From assembly GCA_944472155.2 (NCBI GenBank), contig OX235273.1, positions 33,143,204 to 33,207,203 on the forward strand: DNA of 64,000 nt, read 5' to 3'. How positions within the stretch are numbered: the first letter of the stretch is position 1; every line of letters starts with the position of its first letter. The position numbers were made by a program, and so were the translations under genes. This document shows positions 1-12,939 of the stretch, in pieces. The notes under the pieces are model-generated. The model had not been told where the DNA came from. It did no database searches and was given only the letters and a program-made list of their open reading frames with translations. The stretch is from Trichobilharzia szidati (Eukaryota > Platyhelminthes > Trematoda > Strigeidida > Schistosomatidae).

Positions 1-329
1 ACATGCAGAAATGTGAGTATTGCAAATGAAATCAAGACTTACTGCTTCCAGTCAGCACGCAACTACATCTTTAGGCTTATAGATGTGTAGGGGACTTATG
101 TTAGAGTTCACTTGTAGTTCAAAATATGAGAAAGAAAATTCAAGTCAAGGGAATGTTAAGTAACAGTATATTACCAAAAATGCAACGACACGTTATATCA
201 ACAAAAGGGTTACTGGGAAATAAAGTTTAAGTCCTCTGCTACAAATTATTTATATAACTGACGGAGACGTTAATGGTTTGGACGGAATAGGTTGTAGCTG
301 CTGTGTCCCGGTTGTAGAATTGTCTTCGG

Positions 330-626
330 TTGAGCGTAGTGGACTTCTACAATAAATCCGAAAGATACAACACGGCGAGAGCTGAGCTAGTAAGCCGAAT
401 AAACCAAGGAGAAGACGTAGTCTCCAACAGCAGAGTGTATTTTTCAATCGTACACGGAAGCCAAGAGTATTTCAACAAGAAGCGTTTTAAACAAAAATTA
501 TGTACAGTATGTCTAATTTCTACAAATAACCAAAAAGTGTACAATCACATTGTTACGCACTCGACAGATGGAGTAGCAGTGACCAATCTTCAAGGATTTC
601 CTCTGGGTGGACTGCTTTATGGCTAG
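330..626 (+). other. Unidentified 98-codon open frame
   Basis: An open frame of 98 codons with balanced composition, many charged residues and no long low-complexity run, which stands out from the AT-rich surroundings. I do not recognise the product. Its last third (ending in a TDGVAV... PLGGLL-like stretch) faintly resembles the motif B region of Penelope-like reverse transcriptases, but the match is too weak to name. The second tandem unit (from about 1216) repeats only the end of it and keeps the same stop (tag in ggctagcctcg). It could be a fossil transposon fragment, an exon, or chance. Confidence 0.2.
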
Positions 627-1841
627 CCTCGAAAACAATTTATTATCACCAAAAATAAACAAGCCCCATCTCCACAAATGACGAGATGAATAACTTTGAA
701 TTACTAATTACCAAAATGTCTAAACGTAACACATGATAACTTGAGTGTATTCACATGATCACGTGATTCATCATGCTTAGATAGATTTTTATTATAATAT
801 GAGAAGTCATTCACTTGCATTTTGCATTTTGTTTTCTATAGAAAGTGGACGTGAGTGTCATTTGAAATGAAAGTGTCTCATTTATGTATACACTAACTGC
901 ACAACTCACTGAAAACGGATCTGACTTTCATTTATATACAGCGTTATCAAGTTGTTGTTGATTTTCACTTAATCCATCTATTCTGTGAAAAATCTGCAGC
1001 CATTATTTTATTCTGGAGAGTGGAATGTGGAAACTCACACTTCTCGGAAAGGCTCATTTGACGATATTCAGCAACAATTTAACTTTCTAGAGACTCTAGC
1101 AGATGAATGACTTATTTCATCAGTATCAACAGTGACATGCAGAAATGTGAGTATTGCAAATGAAATCAAGACTTACTGCTTCCAGTCAGCACGAAACCAA
1201 ATCTTGAGGCTTATAAATGGATTGGCAATGACCAATCTTCAAAGATTTCCTCTGGGTGGACTGCTTTATGGCTAGCCTCGGAAAATAAACAAGCCCCATC
1301 TCCACAGATGACGAGATGAATAACTTTGAATTACTAATTACCAAAATGTCTAAACGTAACACATGATAACTTGAATGTATTCACATTATCACGTGATTCA
1401 TCACGCTCAGTTAGCTTTTTATCATAATATGAGAAGTCATTTACTTGTCTTTTGCATTTTGTTTTCTATAGATAATGAATGTGAGTGTCATTCAAAATGA
1501 AAGTGTCTCATTTATGTATACACTAACTGCACAACTCACTGAAAACGGATCTGACTTTCATTTATATACAGAGTTATCAAGTTGTTGTTGTTGTTTTTCA
1601 CCTGTTTCATCTAATTTATTCAACATCTCTAGACGAGATGAATAACTTTAAATTACTAATTTCCGAAATATAGAGACGTTACATGTGATAACTTGAATGT
1701 ATTCACTTTATCACGTGATTCATCACGCTTAGATAGCTTTTTATTATAATATGAGAAGGCATTCACTTGTCTTAAAATTATTTCTTGTGCCATTTTTTGC
1801 ATGCAGATAATGCCTGTGAGTGTTATTCAAAATGAAAATGA

Positions 1842-1844
<3 letters not shown>

Positions 1845-1873
<29 letters not shown>
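1845..1873. repeat. (AT)n microsatellite
   Basis: About 14 uninterrupted AT dinucleotides inside the third tandem unit. The equivalent position in the two earlier units has only a short tatgtata, so the tract expanded after the duplication. Confidence 0.95.
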
Positions 1874-1876
<3 letters not shown>

Positions 1877-2204
1877 GCTTAATGCACAGATAACTGGAAA
1901 TTGATCTGATTTCGATTCTACACAGAGGTACTAGGCTGTGATGGTCGCTCTTCACCTAATCCATCCATTCTATGAAACATCTCTGAAGAGTTGAATGTGG
2001 AACTTCATACTTCTCGGAAAGGCGTCTCTGATTTCAATTCTTTTCGAAAATATTGCATTCGGCATACTCATGTTTGATATTGTCAGTGAAACTACCAACA
2101 GATATTTGCATTGAAATTATGTAGAAAACAGTGAAATGGGTGAATGGAAGGCTATCATACTTTGGGAGCATTCCTGTGCAGTGATGTGTCTGTCCTTCAC
2201 GATA

Positions 2205-3425
2205 TCGATAACTATTTTTCACACGCATGCACAAACTGGCTTTCTGATAAAGTGGCCTTTATCCATGCTGAATTGTCATCACCCAACTTCTGTAATTAAG
2301 GATTATGGAAACATAATAAGGATAACGATTGATTTTCTCAAGTATTCTGATCGCCTTATTTCACCAATTTGCTGATTACATTGAAGTGAAACCGAAATTT
2401 CACCTTTATATCGGCAGAATTCGGTCACTAAAGTGGGGCATATATCGACACTACTTAGTTTGTTTGATTCAACACAGTGGTGCTGTGTTAGTGACTGGTT
2501 CATGTTTCAAGCGCACTTAATTGTTCACAATCATACCATATCAATCACAGCGGTTCATATTGATTCATACACGCACTGCGTTACTTTGGTGGCCCGTATT
2601 CAGTACTCATTCGGTAAACAAAAATTCGGTGATCAACCCCTCCATCCACTTGAATATGTTAATTTTTAATAGTTTCACAAACCAATTACGTGAATTCATA
2701 CAAGTTAACGCCCTGCAACAGTTGAGATCTTTCTACGTGATCTTACACAGCATGATCAATCATTCTAGGTCTGGTCAGACATTTACGTTCAATAATCTAA
2801 TTGATCCCGATTACATGTTTGACCTGTGAACTGAATGTGATTATATTATAATGGTGGATGTTCACCTATGCCTTACCTCCAATGCATTCAAATTTAAAAT
2901 GAAATATACAGACAAGGCAAATAGGATGGCGATGGGGTCGCCATTCTCCTCAACAGTAGTGAACATATTTATGGATAGTTGAGAATACTTAGATCTTATA
3001 AAGTTAAACTCTGCTCCAACGATACCACGCAGATATGTTGATGATATGTTTCCTGTGTTGAAATCTGGACATGTCCCTAAGTTTTTCGTACCAATAAACT
3101 CAGCAACAGATGGAATCCAGTTCCATATTCCAGTTAGAAAATAAACAATGTGAGCTGACCATGATACACTGCAAATTAAATTGAGAATAAGGTGCTGGGT
3201 TAGGTACTAGCATCTATGAGGAATTGACGGATTCTGATTGCTTTGAGACTTTAGCTATCTCACTCTGAATTTCATCATTTAGGCATACGTCCATCCAGCA
3301 CTTTGTCTTTTCATAATTTTTATCGGTATTGAGAATGCTGTCCAATTTTCTACACACATACACACACAGCCTTCATGTTACAGTCATCTTTATCCATTCT
3401 GAATTGTCTTCACCTTATTTCTGTC
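2205..3425. repeat. Diverged direct repeat pair around a PLE fragment
   Basis: The segments at about 2205-2300 and 3325-3425 share a common backbone (cacacgcatgcacaaact... tttatccatgctgaattgtc against cacacatacacacacagc... tttatccattctgaattgtc) in the same orientation, about 1.12 kb apart. They bracket the PLE reverse-transcriptase remnant at 2860-3143. They may be remains of PLE terminal repeats, but they are too diverged to be sure. Confidence 0.35.
2860..3143 (+). pseudogene. Penelope-like reverse transcriptase fragment (motifs B and C)
   Basis: In the frame starting at 2881 the translation gives a motif B-like ANRMAMGSPFSSTVVNIFM, then one in-frame stop, then RYVDDM with the catalytic YVDD at 3034-3045, followed by the short linker expected before the RT thumb, ending at a stop near 3142. 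AMGSP plus YVDD at this spacing is typical of Penelope-like RTs. Only about 90 codons remain. No GIY-YIG domain follows directly; a possible one lies at 4.6 kb. Dead copy. Confidence 0.75.
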
Positions 3426-4600
3426 AACAACTTGTGTTGAAACAGATCACTTACTTTGTATTGAATACGCAGCCATGTTACCAGTCATTATTCATCTGGT
3501 GTATACTGAGTTGGTTCCCTGAGTTCAAAGAAAATACATGTGAAACAGGATTAGACAAATTGACGCTCTGTTATGTTGACGTTGATGCAATCACATATGA
3601 AACAAAGAGCAAAATTTAAATAAAGACGGATTCAAGGAATTCATCTAATTTTTGTGAAACTCTGCAGCCACATACTTTGAATTCATTGATGTAGGTATGA
3701 GAAATATATGCGGAGCAGTATGGCACATAAGCACATTAAGGTGGATCAACTATTCAAGATGACATAGACACATGTTTAATGGTTCAACTTTTGACACATA
3801 AGTAAGCAAGCTGCATGGATGACTGAAAATTAAGATTATAACCGTGTGTGCTTCTGCTGCATCTTCATGATGAACAATCACTTTTCAGATGAAAAACTTA
3901 TAGGTGTCATATATTTAGTTATAATGAAAATCAACACGACGAAAGTATTACAGGCGAATGTTCATATTATGTGGAATACATTTGAAAACTGTAAAAGTCT
4001 GTAGTGTGAAACTGAAATAAATCAACTGAAACTCTAATGTATTTACAAATATTATAGGTTTCCAGGCCGTAGGTGTTACGAACTTCCTGGAATAATTTGA
4101 GCGCTGAGTCAGATTGATTCATTACAAATATTTTGGAAATTTCAGATGTCAAGAGTGAGTAGTTGGTTATATCTTCGGAACTATTTATCACACTAATTTC
4201 GAGAATGATTTAAGCCTGTTTCATATCAGTGAAAATATTTTCATGACGAAAAGTGATATCATAGTAACAGAGCTGCAAGTCAGAGAGCTGGTTATGTGCA
4301 TGATCGATACGCAAGGGACTGTTTATACAGCCAACTCAGTATAAGAAATAACTACGGTTTTCTTGAGTAATTGTGGTTAGGATACACATAGAAACTCAGG
4401 AAAATATGGAATTATGCAAGAGTTCAGTGATATAATGGAGACGAAAGAGTATTACCTTTGATAGGTTATGATTCACATTGCAGATCACTTTGAAGGAGGT
4501 GTTTGCTGAGATGGAATAATCAGTGTACATCAGTCCGCAAAAGCTTTAACAGCAAGATCGTTTCGTATCTGGCAACTTCTGTATGCGTATATTAGTTTAC
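3144..4600. other. No recognisable gene
   Basis: AT-rich sequence with scattered stops in all frames. The short open frames at 3329-3619 (+) and 3967-4191 (-) have the composition of random AT-rich DNA and are not called. I see no RNA gene and no clear repeat beyond the pair noted at 3.3 kb. Confidence 0.6.
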
Positions 4601-4623
4601 CTGCTGCTGAGTAGTGGGGAACA

Positions 4624-4960
4624 TTGGTTGTTCGTTGCGTATCCTGTCCACTAGGGTACAGAAACACTATCAAGACTGGCTACAAAAAAGGTCATACTGG
4701 CTGTATAAGCAGTTTGAAAATCAACCATCCGATCAAGACTGGCCATTCCATTTCTGCAAACACCTCCTTCAAAGTGATCTGCAAAGTGAATAATAAACTA
4801 TCGAAGGCAACACGCTTTCGTCAGCATGGCATCACTGAAACCTTACACATCCAGCTGGAGTCAAGTATACAAAAAGAAAATCATCCAACCACTTCAACTA
4901 TCATGGTGACTAAGGTGTTGACTGGATGCTTGTGTGTTTGTTTGTTCTCACTCCTTATGA
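4624..4960 (+). pseudogene. Possible C-terminal part of a PLE GIY-YIG domain
   Basis: The open frame contains HPIKTGHSISANTSFKVICK followed by a KATRFR... AETLHI-like stretch and a QKEN end. This order (H.ET/KTGHS, then FKVI, then an alanine-rich 'A.A' helix, then QK) is the usual C-terminal layout of PLE GIY-YIG modules, also seen here at 39.4-39.7 and 59.8-60.1 kb. The catalytic GIY and YIG strands are not visible upstream. The last 15 codons are a hydrophobic tail outside the domain. Similarity is judged by eye and is modest. Confidence 0.45.
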
Positions 4961-5159
4961 CATTCGTGATATTTTGAAACCTGACATAATTCCATATTTT
5001 CCTGTGTTTCTTTATGCATCCTAGCCAAAACTAACTCATTAAGCTACTCTTCTTATTATGTAACCGCATCACGCTTATTACCATCAATCATAATGTTTTT
5101 GGACAACGCAAGGATAAGAGTTGAGGACTGAGGTGGAGTATACCTTCATTGCGTGTAAC

Positions 5160-5340
5160 ATTTTACTTTTGATAAATTCATACAGTGTTGTGCTGCAATA
5201 TTTACTGATTGATCGCGTTTCGATCACAATATTTTATTCATAATAATAGCATGGTACTCACATAACCTTCTTGCTTCGTTTATTCACAGTAGATATTACC
5301 GTATAACACTGTGGCTTTATGAAAATAAAATTCCATCCAT
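5160..5340. repeat. Inverted pair of PLE terminal-sequence fragments
   Basis: 5160-5240 reads as the reverse complement of the conserved PLE tail found at 59050-59170 (gataaa... cacagtg... atttactg... cgtttcga). 5285-5337 carries the same tail in forward orientation (agatattaccgtataacactg... gaaaataaa). Two opposed copies about 60 bp apart fit PLE terminal repeats, which are often inverted. Both are diverged. Confidence 0.4.
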
Positions 5341-5344
5341 GATG

Positions 5345-8300
5345 CAATCTTGTCACTTTACCTGAATTGTATCCTTCAGATTTCGCAGCTTCTAAACTTT
5401 GTAGTTTTGTTTTCTTCGGTGTTTTTGTCTCATTTTACTTTCTCTCTAATATTGTCTATTCCACATATTTCGTATCAATTTAGATTTGGTCCGTAAGTCA
5501 ATATTTTGAAATCTGGTATTTGAGTATGTTATGTGGAATTTCCAGCGTGTAATATCGCACTATATTTCTGTCAGAAATACTGTTTGGAATAAAGCATTAT
5601 TATATTATTGATCTCATTATCCAAGGTACCGAATGGTATTCGTTATATAACTAGTCTCATCCATATTTGGATTGACTATGCAAAAGACAGTCGTAACATT
5701 CTCTCACAATGATGATAACGGAGAAACGTTTGATTTTCAACCCAAAAGGCAGTTTACTTCAACTGGCAGTCCGGATTGTCACGTTTGGCACACCATGCAT
5801 CTGATTCCACCTTTATTTAATGTTGAAATATTTCATTATTAGTGCGTATTAGTGTGCAGTTGATGTAACAGTCACATTCAGCAACTTAGATCTTTCTCAC
5901 AATCCACGTGATACACAATTCAGTAGGTGTTTAGCAAGGAGTCATGGATTATTAACACCTCGTCTTTGATTCATTCTCCTTTCAATATTTTGCCACTGGT
6001 TCATCCAAAAATGCAGTTGATAAATTACACGCTGTAATAAGCCGAAATTGAATATCAATCCCGTAATAATACGTTCCACCAAACAGATGAATTTTCTCTT
6101 CGTTTTTAGTGAACACTTGCTATTCGCAACAATTAGTTCCATATTATAAGTTTAGAGAAAACAATAAGAAGACGTAGCTTATCTGAAACCTGTAATGTAT
6201 TTGCGCTACACACTTTGAACATTCTGCCCATGCAAGTAGTTGTCATACTGCTTTATATAGAAGGCAAGAGAACAAGAATTATCACAATACAGGTTAACTT
6301 ATGAACAGATCAAGGCCACACATAACAGATAGGAAGATGACACAAGGATGTGGGGTATGAAAAAAGAATGAGAAGGGTGAAAATATTATTAGGTAAATTG
6401 AAGCTTATTGTTTGACAAACAGTTCATCTCATAACTTCTTAGCTTCACACCACCATCATCTCTATTAGAAGTTAAAAGTCACTATTTCTCACATTTTGTC
6501 GTGTGTTCATTACTTCCGACTGACTATAACCTGTGTCGAAAACAATTTTTATTTCTCAGGAAGAAGATGTATGTGTAATACTTTTTCCATTTTACAAATG
6601 TCAAATTCGAAGATGACTGTAATTTCCGGAAAGCACTATCAATGCACTAAATGGCTGTAATTTCGACAGCAGAGCACGTTCTATTCTGTTACATGTTTTC
6701 TGGAATTAGATCATGAAACACATTCAGTATAAAAATAGTTCCAAACTATTCAACTGGAGGCTGCTGCACCAGTTACTACGATGACACTTGATGTCACTTT
6801 GCCTTTCATCGACATGAAGAGGAATTCTAATGATCGTGGAAGGTAGATACGTGACTAATGAATGAAAGAATTATAGAGCTAGTATGCGCGACAAGTGACA
6901 ATCATTTAGGAAGAGAACATACGCTGATGTAGATAAATTCTATGATACATATATGCTCTCAGAACAATATTGCATTCAAGATAGGGATAATTTTACTAGT
7001 TACACCGGATGATCCGCTGTTCAACTACCAGTGAGTCATATTTAAGAGATTCAGATATTCATCATGACAAGCGACTTTGATAGTTTTAGAGAGTGACTTA
7101 TATCATTTTCATGTACTAATTCGTGCTTTATCTCCTATGAAATTTATGCAGTGCTGTTTTCTGCGTCTGTATGAATGACTTTGTCTACCGGATTCATCAA
7201 TGCACTGAATCATTTCAGTCGAGGAATGTAAGTTAGTGTTAAATACGTTTACTTTTATACCGAGCATCCATTAGACTTCAAATAACGGTCATTTAAAGTG
7301 CTTGACGATGTCAATACGTGTAATAAATTCGGTCGGCAGAATGTACAATAATACGTGGTTGTGTAATGAGTGTGACATTATTCAATTTCATCAGTGTTTG
7401 GTTGCTATCTCTCTATAATCGTCATTTCAGAGGAATATTTAGAATATTACCACGGCATTCTCACATTTAACTGGTGTGAAATTCATGGCGACAAGCAGCT
7501 TCATAGAATTCACTATTCACAAAGGTCACACATGTTATGTCATCACTAGAAGTTACTGTTACTTTGGTTTGGGTTCAGTCATCTATTCATCTTCTCCACC
7601 CATCCCTCTACGAATTTTTAGAAACTATGCTGAGATACAACAAATACTCATTTAAAGCTAGAATAAATAAATAAAGCTTGAAAATATAAATAAATTTGAT
7701 AATGGAATTTTATTTTGCGTATTTCAAACACATTATTAATAATAAAACATCATATTGTAGTGAGGATAGGCCTTCCAAAAACTCGTGAGTGATGTGTGAA
7801 GTAATTATTCCTTTTAAAGTGTTAACGTTTCATCTACACATTATTGTCACTCATCGAAGGTTGAAACAAGTGGCATCGTATTACCTTATCAGTACGAATT
7901 CTTCATGAAAAATATAAAAATAATGGTAATCACAAAAATAATGAACGTAATAAAATTTCATGCAGGAAAAACACAGGCATGTGACAGGCAGGCTGATATT
8001 CGTCGGTGTAACGTCTTAAACTTAGCTAGATAAGCCATCACGCCAACCGATTCAAATTAAAAGATTGAATATTTCAATAAATACTAGTGCTGTGACGGTG
8101 TGATACAGACAATGGGTTCCAACGGAATATTATTCTCACAGTGAGAATCCTTGTATTTGTTGCTATTACCGTCGGAATACTTTTCCAACAGTTCAATAGT
8201 GCATTAGCAACAGAAAAATATATGTGCATTTGAACATCATATTTCACGTCATTTAATGTACAACAAAATCACACGCTCGAACTTTGCCTAAAGAATACAA

Positions 8301-9150
8301 ACTGTATATATATAAATGGTTGTTTGATAACTAGAAAATATACCTTGGCTTCCATATCTTACCTTCTGCTGATACAGTAGCAGTTTAACCACAATTGACT
8401 GATGATGATCAGACACTTATAAGATACTGTTTGAAAACGGAATATATTGGAAATACGACAACGTAGAATAGTCGAATCTAATTATGATGAAGAATGAGTT
8501 TCAAACTCAATTTCTGGTTTAAATTGCATACATAATCAAAAATTATACTTTAAATTGAATGGATGAGGTAATCCATCTGTCTCAGAATAGGTTAAAGTGC
8601 TTCGTTTATTTGCTGACTTCACAAGCATTGCACCGGTTTCAAATCATGTCGTGACACATACGTAGACCTGTTCAAAAAGTATCGGTTGTATGTACTCTAG
8701 AAGAAATATTCAATCTTAATTAAAGGACCAAATGATTCAGCGGAGTAGTTGGAACACTTGCCTCGCAGATTATACTCTCAGAAGAAGAGTCAGATATGCG
8801 AGTAAAACACTCTATTCTCTCTGAATTTTACTAACTTTTTATTTAAAATCTATCTGTTTAATAATCGCCAATAGGAGCAAAATCATGAGGATATACTTTG
8901 TCTCAAGAGTAATAAAATTCATCACTTGGTTTCATCATTCCTACAGTAGATTGTCAGATGGTGTATCAGAATTCACCTCAGTCAACAGCACTAAAATACA
9001 TGATGTTTTAATGATACTTCCTTCCTTCAGTAGCATAAGAATGTACTCAGATATGTTTTCATGCACACGGCAGTGTGGAGAAGGGGTGAAGATTTGTATA
9101 TCTGTTAAGAGGTGGCTAAACTAGCTATGGTGTCATCAGCTTTGACAATT
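5345..9150. other. Long unrecognised interval
   Basis: No transposon motif, tRNA-like box pair or convincing coding frame could be recognised in this 3.8 kb. The open frames at 5942-6142 (-) and 8885-9124 (+) are short and compositionally ordinary. 7665-7700 has small A/T-rich (aaataaa)n runs. It may be intron, intergenic DNA or very old repeats. Confidence 0.5.
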
Positions 9151-9159
9151 AAATATCAG

Positions 9160-11935
9160 TGAGTTATTGTTGAAACTCAGAAACATCGAATTATTATATT
9201 TAGCATTTCAAACAACATACTTAACCGGGATGAGAAATTCAAATACAAATGAGCTATTGTCAGCTTTGATTCAGCTGTTATTCCTAGTTTCTTTACAATG
9301 TGAACAATTCAGTGCAATGCGCCGAACAAAATATCTGAGGAATCTCCTGACTTCAACTTATGAAATACAGTGAGAGATTTTGAGAAATGTATACTGACTC
9401 ATTTGTTATACCTTAGTAAGAGAATTCACGAAACAATGTTACAAATTTGACTGCACATTCGAAAACAGCTTTGCACTGAATATGTACTTATCTATACGTA
9501 TATTAACACATAAATATCAGCATATGAGTTAATATCCTAAATAATAATTATACGCGAAACCATCTCACAAGCTCATTCAAAGCATTCATCAATTTTCGAG
9601 ACGCTCAGTAATGGGTTTTATAGATTTATACATTACTGAAATCCATTCAAACAAGCAGCGTTCTCTTTATTCACCCTCATATATATGTCGATGACTGAAA
9701 TCTAAGGAATAATGCTAAGAATGCAATAAAGGTTTATGGAATATGTGAATAGTTTCTCCCACCAAAAAATCTTGGAATACCTTAAAGTGTTATTAACATT
9801 CATCAATACTCATTGTTTCTTGCGTGTAGGCGTTCCAGTTACAACACCCAGCACCATTCCTCACCGACAAAATGTCAGCCAAGTCCTGGGTTCTGCTGGG
9901 AATAATCATAATCCCCTATACATGTATTTCCATAATGTTTAAATGACAGATGACATCAGATGTGACGTATCAAATGAGAGTAATTAGTAACAACCAATCA
10001 TGTTGTGATAGATGAAGCAGTCCACAATGGGCAGAGGTTGAAATCTTTTGTCTTTCTTACACGTAATTATAATAAGGGGCTAGTGTTATCGATTCAAGAG
10101 CTTCCATCAATCTTACTGTTGAGCTGTTAATGTTCCAATGTACATCGGACAAACTTATCACAATTTCCCTGGAAAATCCACTTTTCAGAAATAAAATCAT
10201 CAAATGCTCCTTATTTATTCGAAAAATATTCTCCCTTTACAAATATATAGTTACCGTACGTGTTGCTGGCGAGAAATGTAAGTTCTTTCTCAAAATATGT
10301 TTCTTTTCCATCTCTTATGAAGTGAAATAAATAAGCATTTCTCATGTGAACACGTCCCTTAATGTAAGCACATTTCAGTATTGCAGGCAGATGTGTCAAT
10401 GTGGTTTTTAAAATGTTTGATGCTTCAAAACTGCGTCAGTGTCTGATGTCATAATAACTGGATTTTTTCTGAAAGTCCCAATGATTCTCAACTAACTTTT
10501 CAAATGTCTATATTATTCATAGAAACGAATAAGACAAATAGGTACAGACAAGTCCTGATTCACATCTAAAGAAAATAAGTCGAACTTTCATTGTAATCCG
10601 TTTGACACTTCAGGAGGTATTACTTATTCAACAGATATTCATGATCTCTTATATTGGACTCCAGCTCAAATTGACTTTCTTTTGTCATGAACATCGCATT
10701 AAAATCAATCAGTTATCAAGTAACAGCTCATCGAATTACTATCTTGAATTTCAAACAACATACTTGACAGGAATGAGGACATCGAAGCGATACATTCTCT
10801 TGTCATATGAATAAACTGTGAGATTTACTCTAACATTTGATAGAGATGACACAAATCATTGAGATTATCTGTTTCCTTCTTAACGTCAACAAAGTTATTT
10901 TGAGCATCTGGAAGGTGAAAAGACGTCTTCAAACAAATAGGAGAATGTTTTGGATACTTCACACTTGAATTAGTGTCCTTCGAAATGTGATGCTGTTTAC
11001 GTTAGTAACATAGTGTGATTACAGTTAACATCTGGGCTTTGTGTTTAGCTGTTATTCCCACTTTCATTAGAATGTGAACATCAGCAAATGCTCTTTATTT
11101 ATTCGACAAATATTCTCCCTCTACAAATATGTAGTTACCATCCGTTTTGCTGGCGAGAAGGGTAAGTTCATTCTCAAAATATGTCTGTTTTCCCTTTTTT
11201 TATGAAGTGGAATAAATAAACATTTCTCATGTGAACACGTCCCTTAATGTAAGCACATTTCAGTATTGCAGGCAGATGTGTCAATGTGGTTTTTAAATGT
11301 TTGATGCTTCAAAACTGCGTCAGTGTCTGATATCATAATAATACTGTTTATTGTGAATTTATCACACAATAAAAATATTACCGTCAATCTAGAATCAGGT
11401 GACACGTGTTATTGATAAAACCGAATACATGAGAAGAAACAATTCAAGCTAAGAGTATTTTTAGAAGAGAATTTAGCGAATATCCCCATATATTTTCCAT
11501 GTGCACATGGTGCTGACCACATCAAAGAAGCATTTCACATGGAAAGTATACCAAAACACACGTGGTCATACACGTCAGATATTCATAAGAAGTTCATTTT
11601 GACGCTTTTCATTAAATTTTCTAAGATGTGCCTACCTATTGTTTCATCAAATGAAGTAACTGTGTCTGAGCTTCCATAAGAATGAAATGATTCCTTCTGA
11701 ATACTGATATCTAAGTTCCCTTGGGCTTATGTCAAATAGAATTAAACATTTATATTCTCGAAATTCTACATTAAATGTGCAAATTGAAATACATCTGCCT
11801 CAATGATACTGAACTAACTTGTGTTAAATGTCTATTTTGTTCATTGTTACATATAAGACAAATAGGTACAGATAGTTTCTGATTCCCATTTAAAGAAAAT
11901 AAGTCGACTTTGGGGTTGATGATATCATCACTCAG
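9160..11935 (+). repeat. Duplicated unknown repeat segments
   Basis: Several blocks recur in direct orientation. 10199-10460 matches 11082-11345 at high identity, including the run tttctcatgtgaacacgtcc and the tail gcttcaaaactgcgtcag, at an offset of about 885 bp. 10470-10590 resembles 11790-11930 (both contain agacaaataggtacaga and agaaaataagtcga). 9190-9245 resembles 10735-10790 (tttcaaacaacatactt). The best pair is the youngest event. No RT, transposase or tRNA-like box is visible, so the family is unknown. The short open frames here are by-products of the repeat. Confidence 0.75.
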
Positions 11936-12177
11936 TGTCTTGCATTTTATACTGAAACATCTTTCCTGTGTGACTCTCAATGGATTATTTTAGTGAGCAA
12001 ACTCCAATCTCGGGGTTGTTGATTCGGTGAAATTAAGGTAGAGAGATCGTGTTATCCTACAGAAATTCGACCTACAATAATAATTCAAGGAATGGATGAG
12101 CTCTTCAAATTGTCAGCATCATTATTAGTTCACTTACGAGTGAAATGACGATACAAAGCATACACCTCACATTTATG

Positions 12178-12355
12178 ATTCGGTGGCACAGCGGTTAGGA
12201 CTCTCGTCGACCATGCACATGGTCCGAGGTTCGATCCCCCCGCCAACGCACACCTGATATCTATGGTCGTCGTGCTAAATTTGGGCTACCGATATCGCAT
12301 GCTGAAAATTCATACTTGTACCAAAATACAGTGTGGAATCAAGCTATAATTAAAT
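12178..12355 (+). mobile_element. tRNA-derived SINE, 'GTGGCACAGCGG' family
   Basis: A near-ideal RNA polymerase III promoter is visible: A box tggcacagcgg at 12184-12194 and B box ggttcgatccc at 12228-12238, 33 bp apart, as in a tRNA. A non-tRNA body follows (gatatctatggtcg... aatttgggctaccgatatc) and an A-rich end near 12350 (ataattaaataaaaaa). The same body is present at 18652-18840, showing that this is a dispersed element and not a tRNA gene. No hammerhead core is seen. Confidence 0.8.
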
Positions 12356-12939
12356 AAAAAAGTTAGGGAATAAGTCAAAATGTTTCTTCAAAAATCAGAC
12401 ATACATAGAAAGATCTCCATCTGAGTGATTATATCAAAAGGGCACACCCAGAGTGACAGAGAAAGGTCCACCCACATTCATGTAGTCATTAACAGTTTTA
12501 TTTTGAACAGAGTGCTTCAAATGTCTTTGGTTTGCAGTGTTGAATCAGTGTCAGTTTCATCAAGTCATATATTCCTGCATATCGTTTTCACGTACTGATC
12601 CATAGTCTCCTTCAATTCCAGATATAGGCTGTCGCGTTGATTTCAAATAATACTGATATGGTAGGTTGATCGTCAATTTAGTAACATTAGTATCATTTTC
12701 TCACATTGGTTTTATTCTCTTTGACTAGAGAGTAAGGTAGTACGCCATGATCTTTTTGCTTTGAAACCTATAGGAGGATGCGAATAATTTTAAGTAATTG
12801 ACATTTAACCACACAGAAGGTGGTAACACTTGTCGAATAAACTACGTGAATCTTCTTAGATCACTTGCTGTTTTGTCCGTCTATCTGCCGAAAAATACCA
12901 CACCAAATAATAATTCGAAATATTTGTGGTTGAAACTAA

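Larger units (their letters stand above)
1..1990. repeat. Local tandem duplication, three diverged units
   Basis: A unit of roughly 300-450 bp occurs three times. The shared block beginning acgagatgaa lies at 681, 1311 and 1633 (spacings 630 and 322). Its right part, gtgagtgt followed by a Y-rich stretch, recurs near 851, 1480 and 1815. A larger overlap is also visible: bases 1-60 recur almost unchanged at 1135-1195. Divergence increases toward the third unit. I do not recognise the family. The layout looks like unequal exchange or repeated local duplication of one repeat rather than separate insertions. Confidence 0.8.

Noticed and set aside
36..62. Possible splice donor (gtaagt on minus strand) repeated at 1171
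   Set aside because: The duplicated copy carries the same sequence as part of the tandem repeat, and no acceptor-bounded open exon can be built upstream.
12184..12238. Possible functional tRNA gene
   Set aside because: A and B boxes are good, but the acceptor and anticodon stems do not close, and the same head plus a non-tRNA body recurs at 18.65 kb, so it is a SINE.
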